A stretch of 64,000 nt of DNA from Dechloromonas agitata is5 (lineage in GTDB: Bacteria; Pseudomonadota; Gammaproteobacteria; Burkholderiales; Rhodocyclaceae): NCBI RefSeq assembly GCF_000519045.1, contig NZ_KI912532.1, positions 1,178,001 to 1,242,000 of the forward strand. Direction: 5' to 3'. Position 1 is the first letter of the stretch. Every line of letters begins with the position of its first letter. Below are positions 1 through 10,378 of the stretch, in pieces. The notes beneath the pieces were generated by a model. The model did not search any database and had not been told where the DNA came from. It saw only the letters and a list, made by a program, of their open reading frames with translations. The translations under genes were made by a program, and so were the position numbers.

Positions 1-379
1 CATCGTCTTCCGCGGCCATGCCATCGAATGCCGCATCAACGCCGAAGATCCCTTCACGTTCGTCCCATCTCCCGGCAATATCGAGTTCTATCACCCGCCG
101 GGCGGCCCTGGCATCCGGGTCGATTCGCACATTTACCAGGGCTACCGCGTGCCACCGCATTACGACTCGATGGTCGCCAAGGTTATTTCCTACGGCGATA
201 CCCGCGAGCAGGCCATCCGTCGCATGCGCATCGCGCTGTCCGAAATGAGCATCCAGGGCATCAAGACCAACATCCCGCTGCACCAGGAACTGATGCAGGA
301 TGCCCGCTTCATCGAGGGCGGCACCAGCATCCATTACCTGGAGCACAAGCTGGCAGACAAGAGCGAGGTCAAGGCGTAA
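1..379 (+). CDS. accC: Biotin carboxylase subunit of acetyl-CoA carboxylase, C-terminal end (partial)
   Basis: This is the last 125 codons of a gene that starts outside the window; the reading frame begins at base 2. AccC carboxylates biotin on AccB with ATP and bicarbonate, the first half-reaction of malonyl-CoA synthesis for fatty acids. The visible part has the conserved C-terminal carboxylase signatures: an early ECRINAEDP stretch, then [12 protein letters not shown], and near the end GIKTNIPLH and a [12 protein letters not shown] tail. The gene ends with TAA three bases before prmA. AccB-AccC followed by prmA is a common proteobacterial order, so the two are probably cotranscribed. Identity is firm; only the N-terminus is missing. 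Confidence 0.95.
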   Translation, partial: IVFRGHAIECRINAEDPFTFVPSPGNIEFYHPPGGPGIRVDSHIYQGYRVPPHYDSMVAKVISYGDTREQAIRRMRIALSEMSIQGIKTNIPLHQELMQDARFIEGGTSIHYLEHKLADKSEVKA

Positions 380-382
380 GCC

Positions 383-1273
383 ATGGCCTGGCGTAATGTC
401 TGTTTCCTGACCGACGCGTCGCACGCCGAGCCGCTGTGCGACGCCCTGCTCGAAGCCGGTGCGCTGTCGGCGTGCATCGAGGATGCCGATGCCGGCACGC
501 CCGACGAGCAGCCGCAGTTCGGTGAGCCGGGCTCGGTCAATACGCCGGGCTGGACGCATTCCCGGGTCGTCGTGCTGCTCGAGCCGGATGCCGATATCGA
601 TGCGGTGCTGGGCGAAGCAATGCAGGCCATCGGTCTGTCCGCCATGCCGGCCTACACCGTCGAGGCGGTGGCCGAACAGAACTGGGTCCAGCTGACCCAG
701 TCGCAATTCGATCCGATCCGTATTTCAGAGCGCCTGTGGATCGTCCCGTCCTGGCATGAATCGCCCGATCCGTCGGCGATCAATCTGATTCTCGATCCGG
801 GCATGGCTTTTGGCACCGGCTCGCATCCAACGACACGCCTCTGCCTCGAATGGCTGGAGCGCAACGTCAGCGCCGGTTGCTCGGTGCTCGATTACGGCTG
901 TGGTTCCGGCATCCTGGCCATCGCCGCGGCGAAGCTGGGGGCCGGCCGGGTGGCCGGGGTCGATATCGACCCGCAGGCCGTCGAGGCGGCCAATGCCAAT
1001 GCCGAACGGAATGGTGTCGTGGCGCAGTTCGCCGATTCGGCGGCGCCGGTTGCCGGTGAGTACGATGTTGTCGTCGCCAACATTCTTTCCAACCCGCTAC
1101 GCGTGCTGGCGCCGGCCATCTGCGCCCATGTCCGCCCGGGCGGCCGGCTGGCGTTGTCCGGCATCCTGCGCGAGCAGGCGGAAGAAATCATCGCCATCTA
1201 CGCCCAGTGGTTGCCGCTGCAGGTGGCTGACGTGCGCGAGGATTGGGTATGTCTGGCGGGAACCCGGCCCTGA
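383..1273 (+). CDS. prmA: Ribosomal protein L11 methyltransferase
   Basis: PrmA trimethylates lysines and the N-terminus of ribosomal protein L11, using S-adenosylmethionine. The 296-residue length is normal for the family. An N-terminal L11-binding domain (about 1-110) is followed by the Rossmann methyltransferase domain. LDPGMAFGTGSHPTT lies at 137-151, the SAM-binding loop VLDYGCGSG at 168-176, and the post-motif ANILSNP at 232-238. It sits three bases after accC and its stop TGA overlaps the next start codon by one base (TGATG), so it looks translationally coupled inside an accC-prmA operon. Nothing is unusual about it. Confidence 0.97.
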   Translation: MAWRNVCFLTDASHAEPLCDALLEAGALSACIEDADAGTPDEQPQFGEPGSVNTPGWTHSRVVVLLEPDADIDAVLGEAMQAIGLSAMPAYTVEAVAEQNWVQLTQSQFDPIRISERLWIVPSWHESPDPSAINLILDPGMAFGTGSHPTTRLCLEWLERNVSAGCSVLDYGCGSGILAIAAAKLGAGRVAGVDIDPQAVEAANANAERNGVVAQFADSAAPVAGEYDVVVANILSNPLRVLAPAICAHVRPGGRLALSGILREQAEEIIAIYAQWLPLQVADVREDWVCLAGTRP

Positions 1274-2406
1274 TGCGTACCCGTTGCCCGGAATGCGCCA
1301 CCGTATTCCGGGTGACCTCCGAACAACTGCGGCGCAAGGCCGGCAAGGTGCGTTGCGGCCATTGCCAGGCCGTTTTCAACGCTTTCGATCACTGGCAGGC
1401 TGAGAGCCGTGAAGAGAGCCCGCCGGTCGTCACGCCGCTGGCTGACGAATCCGCACTGCCGGAACCGCTTCCGTTCGAGGTGTCTGGCATGCCAGATTCC
1501 CCGGAAATCGCTGCCATCGAATTCGACCCGGCGGCCACCATTGTGGCCAGCCCGGAGAGTTTCCCGCAGGAAGATCTGCTTGAGGCGCTCCCCGCCGTCG
1601 CTGCGCCAGCACCGGACGAGGCCGGTGCTTTCCCGCTGGAGCCGGCTGCGCGGCCGTCGGCCGAGGCGCGGGAAATGGACGCTCAACTGCCAGAGGCTCG
1701 CTTCGACGCCGCCGAGACCTTGATTGCCGCACCCCGCCCGGATGTTCAGCCCTACACCGGGCAACTGCCTGCTGCAGTCGAAAATCCGCCGGGCGCCGAT
1801 GAAACACCCGAGCAGTCCGCCCAGGCCGCTCGCGAAGCCGGTTTGGTCGCGGCGCGCGAACTGGCTGACACGGCGGCCTACAACCGTTGGGCGGCCGGCA
1901 CCCTGGCCAGCGATGGTCGTGGCGTGTTCGATGGCGAGGAGTCGCGTCGGGCGCGCTGGCCTTTCGTGCTCGTCGCCGTCTTGCTCCTCCTGGCGCTGGT
2001 GGCTCAGATCCTGCTGCATTTCCGTACCGACATCGTTCTCCGCCTGCCGTCGCTGGCGGCGACTTATGAAGCGCTGGGCATCGACCTTCCCTTGCCGAGA
2101 AACCCGGCCTTGGTGTCGATCGAGACCTCCGACCTGCAATCTGACACGGCGCGCGGCCTGTTCGTGCTACAGGCGACGCTGAAGAACCGCGCTGCCCATG
2201 CCCAGGCCTGGCCAGCACTGGAGTTGAGTCTGACGGACACCAACGATGCCGTCGTCGCCCGTCGCGTCATGTACGCGGCTGAGTACCTGCCACCCGGCAC
2301 CACGTCCGATGCCTTCCCGCCCAATGTCGATGTCGCCGTCCGCCTGTGGATCGAGGCGAAGGGGCTCGGGGCCTCGGGTTACCGCCTCTACATTTTCTAT
2401 CCCTGA
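1273..2406 (+). CDS. Zinc-ribbon (MJ0042) and DUF3426 domain membrane protein
   Basis: The protein starts with an MJ0042-type zinc ribbon (CPEC at 5-8, CGHC at 28-31). A long acidic, proline/alanine-rich low-complexity region (about 50-215) follows, then one membrane helix (about 229-250), then a C-terminal DUF3426 domain. I chose the ATG at 1273, which overlaps the prmA stop by one base and begins right at the ribbon. An upstream ATG at 1243 would add ten residues with no family support. The function of this family is not established. Domain order suggests a membrane-anchored protein with a cytosolic zinc ribbon and a periplasmic C-terminus. Its position after prmA is typical of Betaproteobacteria. 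Confidence 0.88.
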   Translation: MRTRCPECATVFRVTSEQLRRKAGKVRCGHCQAVFNAFDHWQAESREESPPVVTPLADESALPEPLPFEVSGMPDSPEIAAIEFDPAATIVASPESFPQEDLLEALPAVAAPAPDEAGAFPLEPAARPSAEAREMDAQLPEARFDAAETLIAAPRPDVQPYTGQLPAAVENPPGADETPEQSAQAAREAGLVAARELADTAAYNRWAAGTLASDGRGVFDGEESRRARWPFVLVAVLLLLALVAQILLHFRTDIVLRLPSLAATYEALGIDLPLPRNPALVSIETSDLQSDTARGLFVLQATLKNRAAHAQAWPALELSLTDTNDAVVARRVMYAAEYLPPGTTSDAFPPNVDVAVRLWIEAKGLGASGYRLYIFYP

Positions 2407-2412
2407 ATCATC

Positions 2413-3345
2413 ATGACTACGCTCATTTGCGGCTCGCTGGCCTACGACAACATCATGGTCTTCGCCGACCGTTTCAAGAATCACATCCTGCCCGAGCAGA
2501 TCCACATCCTGAACGTCGCCTTCCTGGTACCGGAAATGCGCCGCGAGTTCGGTGGCTGTGCCGGCAATATCGCGTACAACCTGATGTTGCTCGGGGGGAA
2601 TGCGACGATCATGGCGACCGTTGGCGATGACGCCGGCCCCTATCTGGATCGCCTGGACAAACTGGGCCTGACCCGCAGCCATGTCCGCCAGGTGCCGGGC
2701 AGTTTCACCGCTCAGGCCTTCATCACCACCGATCTTGACGACAACCAGATCACCGCGTTCCACCCGGGTGCGATGAGCTTTTCGCACCTCAATAAAGTGG
2801 AAACGGCCAATGCCCGTCTCGGCATCGTCGCGCCCGACGGCCGCGAGGGCATGATGCAGCACGCCCGCGATTTTGCCGCGGCCGGCGTGCCCTTCATCTT
2901 CGATCCGGGCCAGGGCATGCCGATGTTCAACGGCGACGAACTGCTCGATTTCATGCGCCTGGCCGACTACGCCTGCTTCAACGATTACGAAGCCAAACTG
3001 CTCTGCGACCGTACCGGCCGCAGCCTCGAACAACTGGCCGTTGAAGTGAAAGCACTGATCGTCACGCGCGGTGGCGAGGGGTCGCAGATTCACGCCGATG
3101 GTCGGCGTTACGACATTCCCTGTGTCCAGGCCGAGCAGATCGTTGACCCGACCGGCTGTGGCGATGCCTACCGGGCAGGCTTGCTCTATGGCATCGCTAG
3201 CGGCTACGACTGGGAGAGGACGGGCCGTCTGGCCGCCGTGATGGGCGCCATCAAGATTGCCTGCCGGGGGGGCCAGAATCACCAGCCGAGCCGGGAAGAG
3301 ATCGGCGAGCGCTACCGCCAGGCCTTCGGGGTGCTGCCTTGGTAG
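2413..3345 (+). CDS. PfkB-family carbohydrate/nucleoside kinase
   Basis: A 310-residue ribokinase-fold kinase. The N-terminal PfkB signature is seen around GGCAGNIAYN (about 48-57) and the C-terminal signature DPTGCGDAYRAG, which carries the catalytic Asp and anion hole, at about 243-254. The substrate cannot be fixed from sequence. Bacterial proteins of this subtype are usually annotated as adenosine kinase or carbohydrate kinase. GCGD in place of the usual GAGD is a small change that some adenosine-kinase-like members share. The gene begins six bases after the DUF3426 gene and probably ends the accC operon, since about 90 bases with a hairpin separate it from the next gene. Confidence 0.9.
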   Translation: MTTLICGSLAYDNIMVFADRFKNHILPEQIHILNVAFLVPEMRREFGGCAGNIAYNLMLLGGNATIMATVGDDAGPYLDRLDKLGLTRSHVRQVPGSFTAQAFITTDLDDNQITAFHPGAMSFSHLNKVETANARLGIVAPDGREGMMQHARDFAAAGVPFIFDPGQGMPMFNGDELLDFMRLADYACFNDYEAKLLCDRTGRSLEQLAVEVKALIVTRGGEGSQIHADGRRYDIPCVQAEQIVDPTGCGDAYRAGLLYGIASGYDWERTGRLAAVMGAIKIACRGGQNHQPSREEIGERYRQAFGVLPW

Positions 3346-3406
3346 GCTCGGCGTGAAATACAGGTGTCATCTGCAGGCAACTGACGTGTAACAACGCTGC
3401 TCCAGA

Positions 3407-3436
3407 CTTGTTCTCCAGGAATCCAAGGAGAACAAG
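3407..3436 (+). promoter_or_regulatory. Perfect 10-bp inverted repeat covering the olsB ribosome-binding site
   Basis: CTTGTTCTCC (3407-3416) and GGAGAACAAG (3427-3436) are exact reverse complements around a 10-base loop. The right arm holds most of the Shine-Dalgarno AAGGAG (3425-3430) and ends on the base before the ATG at 3437. In RNA the folded stem would hide the ribosome-binding site. As DNA it could instead be an operator. The sequence shows the symmetry; the regulatory role is inference. Confidence 0.55.
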
Positions 3437-4198
3437 ATGGAACAAGTCGAGAAGATTGCCGGGCGGAGCCGCCCGGAAAAGAAGAGCCTGGCGGTTGGTC
3501 TTGCCCGCAGCCCGGGCGATATTCTGGATGCCCAGCGCCTGCGTTACCGCGTTTTCGCCGGCGAAATGGGCGCCAACCTGCCGAGCCGGACGCCGGGTGT
3601 CGATCACGACATCTACGATCCCTATTGCGAGCATCTGGTGGTGCGTGACACGCAAAGCGGCGAGATTGTCGGGACCTATCGCATCCTGCCGCCGGAAAAT
3701 GCCCGCCAGATCGGCTATTACTCGGAAAACGAGTTCGACCTCACCCGTTTGCAGCACCTGCGTTCCCGACTGGTCGAAATCGGCCGTTCCTGCGTTCATC
3801 CCGATTACCGCACGGGCGGCACGATCACCCTGCTCTGGTCCGGCCTGGCGCAATACATGACGGAGCGCGGCTACGACTACCTGATGGGCTGTGCCTCGAT
3901 CAGCATGGCGGACGGCGGCCATGCCGCGGCCAGTCTGTATAATCGCCTGGCTGCCGATCACCTGGGGCCGCAGGAGTATCGCGTCTTTCCGCGTTGTCCG
4001 CTGCCGCTGGCTGCCCTGCAGCAGGATCGCCCGGCCGAAGTGCCGCCGCTGATCAAGGGTTACCTGCGCGCCGGGGCCTGGATTTGCGGCGAACCAGCCT
4101 GGGATCCCGATTTCAACACGGCCGACCTGCCCATCCTGATGCCGATGGCCAAGGTTTCCGGTCGTTACGCCAAGCACTATCTCGGACAAGAAGCCTGA
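3437..4198 (+). CDS. olsB: OlsB-like GNAT N-acyltransferase (ornithine lipid synthesis)
   Basis: A 253-residue protein of the hemolysin-like/OlsB acyltransferase family, which transfers a 3-hydroxyacyl chain from acyl-ACP to the alpha-amino group of ornithine to make lyso-ornithine lipid. Visible family landmarks are LRYRVFAGEMGA near residue 35, the CEHLVVRD segment near 63, GTYRILPP near 77, and VEIGRSCVHPDYR near 113. The start is fixed by AAGGAG seven bases upstream of the ATG, although that site sits in a hairpin. The gene overlaps or abuts a PlsC-type acyltransferase, the usual partner OlsA. Amino-acid specificity is inferred from family and context, so another acyl-amino-acid synthase activity is possible. 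Confidence 0.8.
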   Translation: MEQVEKIAGRSRPEKKSLAVGLARSPGDILDAQRLRYRVFAGEMGANLPSRTPGVDHDIYDPYCEHLVVRDTQSGEIVGTYRILPPENARQIGYYSENEFDLTRLQHLRSRLVEIGRSCVHPDYRTGGTITLLWSGLAQYMTERGYDYLMGCASISMADGGHAAASLYNRLAADHLGPQEYRVFPRCPLPLAALQQDRPAEVPPLIKGYLRAGAWICGEPAWDPDFNTADLPILMPMAKVSGRYAKHYLGQEA

Positions 4199-5040
4199 AC
4201 CAGACCTACTTCCTCGTTCGCGCCTTCCGTTGCCTGCGACTGGCCCTGCTGATCCTCTGCGGGGCCATCGTCGCCTTGACGCTGTTCCGCATTTGCGGCG
4301 ACCGGCGGCGCCTGTTGCTCAAGCAGACCTGGTCGGCCGCGATCCTCGATGCGCTGGGGATCGAGCTGGAAGCCGACCTGACACACGCCGTACCCGGTGC
4401 CTTGCTGGTTGCCAACCACATCTCATGGGTGGATATCTTCGTCATCAATGCCGCACTGCCGTCGGCTTTCGTGTCGAAGGAAGAGGTGCGGCGCTGGCCG
4501 GTGATCGGCTGGCTGGCCGCCAAGAACGACACGGTCTTTCTGCGCCGTGGCAGCCGGGGCCACGCCCGAATCATCAACGAACAGATTGCCGGGATACTCG
4601 CCCAGGGCAAGCATGTGGCGGTCTTTCCGGAAGGGACGACGAGCGATGGCCGTTGCCTGCTGCACTTCCACGCCGCGCTGTTACAACCGGCGCTGGCGGC
4701 CGGCCGGCCGGTGCTGCCGGTGGCGCTCTCCTATTGGGAACTCGACGGTCAACGCAGCCTGGCGCCGCGCTACGACGGGGATATTTCGCTGGGTCAATGC
4801 ACGCGTACCATCCTGCAGCGCCGGCGGTTGATTGCCCGGCTGGTGACCACCCCGTTGCGGGGTACGGCGGATGAAGACCGGCGCATCGTCGCGGCGCAGG
4901 CCCGCGAGGCTATCGCTTTAGCGGCAGGGCTTCCGTTGGTGAGCAATCCACCTGGAACACCTGGCGATCTTCCAGGCGAACCGCCGTCAGGTGGCCACCC
5001 CACAGACAACCCGAGTCGAGCGCCAGCAATTTCGGCGTGA
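4195..5040 (+). CDS. olsA: OlsA/PlsC-like lysophospholipid acyltransferase
   Basis: This membrane acyltransferase would add the second acyl chain, either to lyso-ornithine lipid (OlsA role) or to lysophosphatidate. A hydrophobic N-terminal helix (LRLALLILCGAIVALTLF) precedes the catalytic NHISWVD motif (the HX4D box) and the FPEGTTSDG motif. No ATG, GTG or TTG lies at the expected start; the nearest in-frame candidate is CTG at 4195, overlapping the olsB stop by four bases. The next ATG upstream (3994) would add about 67 unrelated residues read from within olsB. The start is therefore uncertain. The last 131 bases overlap the convergent apaH coding sequence, giving a proline-rich tail of doubtful function. 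Confidence 0.82.
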   Translation: MNQTYFLVRAFRCLRLALLILCGAIVALTLFRICGDRRRLLLKQTWSAAILDALGIELEADLTHAVPGALLVANHISWVDIFVINAALPSAFVSKEEVRRWPVIGWLAAKNDTVFLRRGSRGHARIINEQIAGILAQGKHVAVFPEGTTSDGRCLLHFHAALLQPALAAGRPVLPVALSYWELDGQRSLAPRYDGDISLGQCTRTILQRRRLIARLVTTPLRGTADEDRRIVAAQAREAIALAAGLPLVSNPPGTPGDLPGEPPSGGHPTDNPSRAPAISA

Positions 5041-5740
5041 TCTTGAGGCCGAGCGCCGACCAGTGCCCGGTGACGAGGACCGAATCGGCGTACTGCCGGT
5101 TGGGGAGTTCGAACCACGGCAGGTGACCCCGCGGGGCGTTCGACAGCTTGCCTTTGGCCTTGAACTCCATGGTGCCATCCAGTGTACAGAAGCGCATCCG
5201 GGTCATCGCATTGACGATGACCCGCAGGCGAGGCCAACCGCTGAGTTCATCCGACCAGGCCGCCGGTTCGCTGCCCCAGAGATTCTGGACGAATGCGCGG
5301 AAATCCGGTCCCTGCAACGCAGTTTCCACTTCCCGTGCGAGTTCGCGGGCGCGTGCCGCTGTCCATTGCGGCAAGAGGCCGGCATGAACCAGGCAGTACT
5401 CGCCCTCGGTGTGACAGAGGGGCTGATGGCGCAGCCAGTCGAGCAATTCGGCACAATCGGGTGCGTCGAAAATATCCTGCAGCGTATCGTCCTTGCCGCG
5501 AAACTTCGCACCGCCCTCGGCCACCATCAGCAGATAGAGATCGTGGTTGCCGAGCACGGTCAGCGCTGAGCGGCCGAAGGATTTGATCAGGCGCAGCGTT
5601 TCCAGCGACTTCGGACCGCGATTGACCAGGTCGCCGACCAGCCACAGGCGATCTTGGGCGGGATCGAAGGCGCATTTCTCCAGGAGCCGCTGCAGCGAGT
5701 CGTAGCAGCCCTGGATGTCGCCGATCGCGTAAGTGGCCAC
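4910..5740 (-). CDS. apaH: Symmetrical bis(5'-nucleosyl)-tetraphosphatase
   Basis: ApaH splits diadenosine tetraphosphate into two ADP and also removes Np4-type caps from RNA. The metallophosphatase motifs are clear: GDIQG (7-11), GDLVNRGP (about 36-43) and GNHD (about 65-68). The 276-residue length is standard. It starts one base from the glmS stop codon, so the two are likely cotranscribed as the last genes of a minus-strand run that begins with a glycosyltransferase. Its 3' end overlaps the convergent acyltransferase gene by 131 bases. Confidence 0.96.
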   Translation of the reverse strand: MATYAIGDIQGCYDSLQRLLEKCAFDPAQDRLWLVGDLVNRGPKSLETLRLIKSFGRSALTVLGNHDLYLLMVAEGGAKFRGKDDTLQDIFDAPDCAELLDWLRHQPLCHTEGEYCLVHAGLLPQWTAARARELAREVETALQGPDFRAFVQNLWGSEPAAWSDELSGWPRLRVIVNAMTRMRFCTLDGTMEFKAKGKLSNAPRGHLPWFELPNRQYADSVLVTGHWSALGLKITPKLLALDSGCLWGGHLTAVRLEDRQVFQVDCSPTEALPLKR

Positions 5741-7564
<1,824 letters not shown>

Positions 7565-7573
7565 AGCTGTTCC

Positions 7574-8581
7574 TTATACCTTGTAGTAATCGCGATACCA
7601 GGCGATGAAACGCGTGACGCCGTCCTGTACGGTCGTGCCGGGGACGAAACCGACCCAGTCGTTGAGCAGGTCGGTGTTGGCGTAGGTTGCCGGTACGTCG
7701 CCATCTTGCAGTGGCAGCAGGCGTTTTTCCGCCTTCCTGCCAAGTGCGGATTCAATCGCGCCGATGAAGTCGAGGAGTTGTACCGGATTGTTGTTGCCGA
7801 TATTGAATACCCGGTAGGGGGCATTGCTGGTCGCCGGATCGGCCGTAACCGGGTCGTACGCCGGGTTGGCGGCCGCATTGCGGTCGAGCACGCGGATGAC
7901 GCCTTCGACGATGTCGTCCACGTAGGTGAAGTCGCGCTGCATGTTGCCGTGGTTGAAGACGTCGATCGGTCGGCCTTCTAGGATGGCCTTGGTGAACAGG
8001 AAGAGCGCCATGTCCGGCCGGCCCCACGGGCCATAGACGGTGAAAAAGCGCAGGCCGGTCGTCGGCAGACCGTAGAGGTGGCTGTAGGTATGGGCCATCA
8101 GCTCGTTGGCCTTCTTCGTCGCGGCATACAGGCTGACCGGGTGGTCGACGCTATCGTGCTCGGAGAAGGGCATCCGGGTGTTGCCACCGTAGACGCTGGA
8201 ACTGGAGGCATAGACCAAGTGCTGGACCCGGTGGTGACGGCAACCTTCGAGGATGTGGATGAAGCCGACCAGGTTGCTGTCGACGTAGGCGTGCGGGTTC
8301 TGGATCGAGTAGCGAACGCCGGCCTGGGCGGCCAGGTGGATGACCTTGTCGAATTGCTCGGCGGCGAACAGGGCTTCCATGCCGGCGCGGTCGCCGACAT
8401 CGAGCTTGACGAAGCGGAAGTTGGCATGGCCGGTCAGCCTGGCGAGACGCGCTTCCTTGAGGCTGACTTCGTAGTAGTCGTTCAGGTTGTCGAGGCCAAC
8501 CACTTCGTCACCCCGGGCCAGCAGGCGAAGGGAGGTGGTCATGCCGATGAAGCCGGCGGCGCCGGTAACGAGAATTTTCAA
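7574..8581 (-). CDS. NAD-dependent nucleotide-sugar epimerase (UDP-glucuronate 4-epimerase type)
   Basis: A 335-residue extended short-chain dehydrogenase. It has the NAD-binding GAAGFIG near residues 7-13, the catalytic SSSVYGG region near 126-132 and the YAATKKANE motif (Tyr and Lys of the catalytic pair) near 150. Length and the early GNTRMPFSE and [10 protein letters not shown] stretches match the UDP-glucuronate/galacturonate 4-epimerase branch (WbpP/LspL-like), which feeds uronic acids into LPS or capsule. Substrate is inferred from similarity in layout only. It sits between a core-type glycosyltransferase and glmS, consistent with envelope polysaccharide synthesis. Confidence 0.92.
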   Translation of the reverse strand: MKILVTGAAGFIGMTTSLRLLARGDEVVGLDNLNDYYEVSLKEARLARLTGHANFRFVKLDVGDRAGMEALFAAEQFDKVIHLAAQAGVRYSIQNPHAYVDSNLVGFIHILEGCRHHRVQHLVYASSSSVYGGNTRMPFSEHDSVDHPVSLYAATKKANELMAHTYSHLYGLPTTGLRFFTVYGPWGRPDMALFLFTKAILEGRPIDVFNHGNMQRDFTYVDDIVEGVIRVLDRNAAANPAYDPVTADPATSNAPYRVFNIGNNNPVQLLDFIGAIESALGRKAEKRLLPLQDGDVPATYANTDLLNDWVGFVPGTTVQDGVTRFIAWYRDYYKV

Positions 8582-8614
8582 GGGTTTTCTCTCGGGGTGA
8601 AGGTTAACGGGATT

Positions 8615-9385
8615 CTACCGCAGTGCACTATCGGTACGCTGCCGCTCCAGCATCTTGGCATATTTCAGGAAGCTGTTCATGCAGCCGATGGCAATATGGA
8701 TCAGGCCCGGCAGGCCATCACGGAAGCCTTGCCGGAGCAGGTAGAACTTGATGAAGCGGACGATGGGGCTGAAGACGAGGCGCCCGAACGAGCTGCGTTT
8801 GCCGGCCTCCCAGGCCATATCGGCGGCCAGCGAGGTGTAGCGGTTCTGCTTGGTCAGGTAGGCAGCGAGGGTTTCTGCCGAGTCGTGCAGCAGGTCACCC
8901 GGCAGGGTGCCGACGCTGGCTTGGCTGACAACCTTTTCATGCACGGCATCGTCCGACCAGCGCGCCTGTCGCCGGTCGAACAGGCGCAGCGACCAATCCG
9001 GATAGCCTTCGCCGTACTTCAGGTAGCGGCCGAGGAAGCGGTTGCAGCGGGCGAAGCGATAGGCGCCGGTCGCCGGCTGTTGCAGGGTGCTTTCGATGGC
9101 GGCCTGCAACTCGGGCGAAACGCGCTCGTCGGCGTCCAGGCACAACACCCAGTCGTGTTTGGCTGCCTCCACGGCAAACTGTTTCTGAGGGCCGAAGCCG
9201 AGCCAGGGCTGTGCGATGACTCGGGCGCCGCAGCGCTCGGCCAGTTCCTGCGTGCCGTCCGTACTGCCCGAATCGACAACGACGATTTCATCGGCGAAAT
9301 GCACACTCCGCAGGCAAGCTTCCAGTTGCGCAGCGGCGTTGAGGGTGATGATCGCGACGGAGAGCGGTTGGCGCGTGGCGGGCAT
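8615..9385 (-). CDS. Family 2 glycosyltransferase (WaaE/LgtF-like, LPS core)
   Basis: A 256-residue GT2 enzyme with an N-terminal nucleotide-binding fold (LSVAIITLNAA), the VVDSGSTDGT segment near 36-45 and the acidic DADE motif near 90 that binds the metal and sugar nucleotide. The later WSDDAVHEKV region is typical of the WaaE/KdtX/LgtF group, which adds glucose to the inner core heptose of LPS. The donor and acceptor are inferred. It is the first gene of the minus-strand run and is separated from the divergent waaC by 39 bases. Confidence 0.9.
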   Translation of the reverse strand: MPATRQPLSVAIITLNAAAQLEACLRSVHFADEIVVVDSGSTDGTQELAERCGARVIAQPWLGFGPQKQFAVEAAKHDWVLCLDADERVSPELQAAIESTLQQPATGAYRFARCNRFLGRYLKYGEGYPDWSLRLFDRRQARWSDDAVHEKVVSQASVGTLPGDLLHDSAETLAAYLTKQNRYTSLAADMAWEAGKRSSFGRLVFSPIVRFIKFYLLRQGFRDGLPGLIHIAIGCMNSFLKYAKMLERQRTDSALR

Positions 9386-9424
9386 TTATAATTGCGGCTT
9401 CGAAAGCCGTGATTTTATCCGCCG

Positions 9425-10378
9425 ATGCGCATCTTGCTCGTGAAAACTTCCTCGCTCGGCGATGTCATCCACAACCTGCCGGTGGTCAGCGATATCCGGC
9501 GCCATTTTCCCGATGCCGAGATCGACTGGTGTGTCGAAGAGAGCTTTGTCGCCATTCCCCGGCTGCATCCGGCGGTGCGGCAGGTCATTCCGGTCGCCAT
9601 TCGGCGCTGGCGCAAGAAGCTGCTGCGGGGCGCAACCTGGCGGGAAATCGCCGCCTTTCGCCGGCAGATTGCCGCCGTCCAGTACGATGCGGTGATCGAC
9701 ACCCAGGGGCTGCTGAAAAGCGCCCTGCTTGCCCGGCAGGCTCGTGGCCTGCATTTTGGTTACGCCGCCGATTCGGCGCGCGAGCCGCTCGCGGCACGGT
9801 TCTACGACCGCCATTGTCACGTCGCCCGCGACCTGCATGCCGTCCTGCGTAATCGTCGGCTGGCTGCTGACGCCCTGGGGTATGCGGCGGAGAACGCGGT
9901 GGACTACGGTATAACGGCATCCCCAGGCACCTTCAGCTGGCTGCCGCATCGTCCGTATGTCGTTTTTCTGACCGCGACCAGCCGTGACGACAAGCTGTGG
10001 CCGGAATCGTACTGGCTGTTCCTCGGTGAGCGCCTTAACAGTCTTGGTTTCAGCGTCGTGCTGCCGGGGGGGAGCGCGGTCGAGCGCGAGCGGGCGGCGC
10101 GCCTCGCGGCAGCGATCCCGGGGGCCGTCGCGGCACCGCCGATGGGCATCGCCGACCTGGCTTCGCTGCTGGCCGGTGCCCGGGCTGCCGTTGGTGTCGA
10201 TACCGGCCTGACCCATCTGGCTGTGGCACTTGGCCTTCCGACGGTGGCACTCTATACGGCAACCGATCCGGGGCTGACCGGTGTGCTGGGCCCTGGCTTC
10301 TTCTGCAATCTGGGCGGCAAGGCTCAGGTACCGGCGCCGGACGCCGTGCTCGGCGAATTACAGGCGGTGCTCGCCTGA
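9425..10378 (+). CDS. waaC: Lipopolysaccharide heptosyltransferase I
   Basis: WaaC adds the first L-glycero-D-manno-heptose to Kdo2-lipid A. This 317-residue GT9 family protein begins MRILLVKTSSLGDVIHNLP, the classic WaaC N-terminus with its acceptor-site SLGDVIH. The C-terminal donor-binding region includes LLAGARAAVGVDTGLTH and the ALYTATDP stretch. A TATAAT box (9387-9392) lies 32 bases before the ATG. The stop codon overlaps the waaA start by one base (TGATG), indicating coupled translation. Confidence 0.96.
   Translation: MRILLVKTSSLGDVIHNLPVVSDIRRHFPDAEIDWCVEESFVAIPRLHPAVRQVIPVAIRRWRKKLLRGATWREIAAFRRQIAAVQYDAVIDTQGLLKSALLARQARGLHFGYAADSAREPLAARFYDRHCHVARDLHAVLRNRRLAADALGYAAENAVDYGITASPGTFSWLPHRPYVVFLTATSRDDKLWPESYWLFLGERLNSLGFSVVLPGGSAVERERAARLAAAIPGAVAAPPMGIADLASLLAGARAAVGVDTGLTHLAVALGLPTVALYTATDPGLTGVLGPGFFCNLGGKAQVPAPDAVLGELQAVLA

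Noticed and set aside
3360..3400. Pho box upstream of olsB
   Set aside because: GTGTCAT at 3364-3370 resembles one half-site, but no second correctly spaced half is present.
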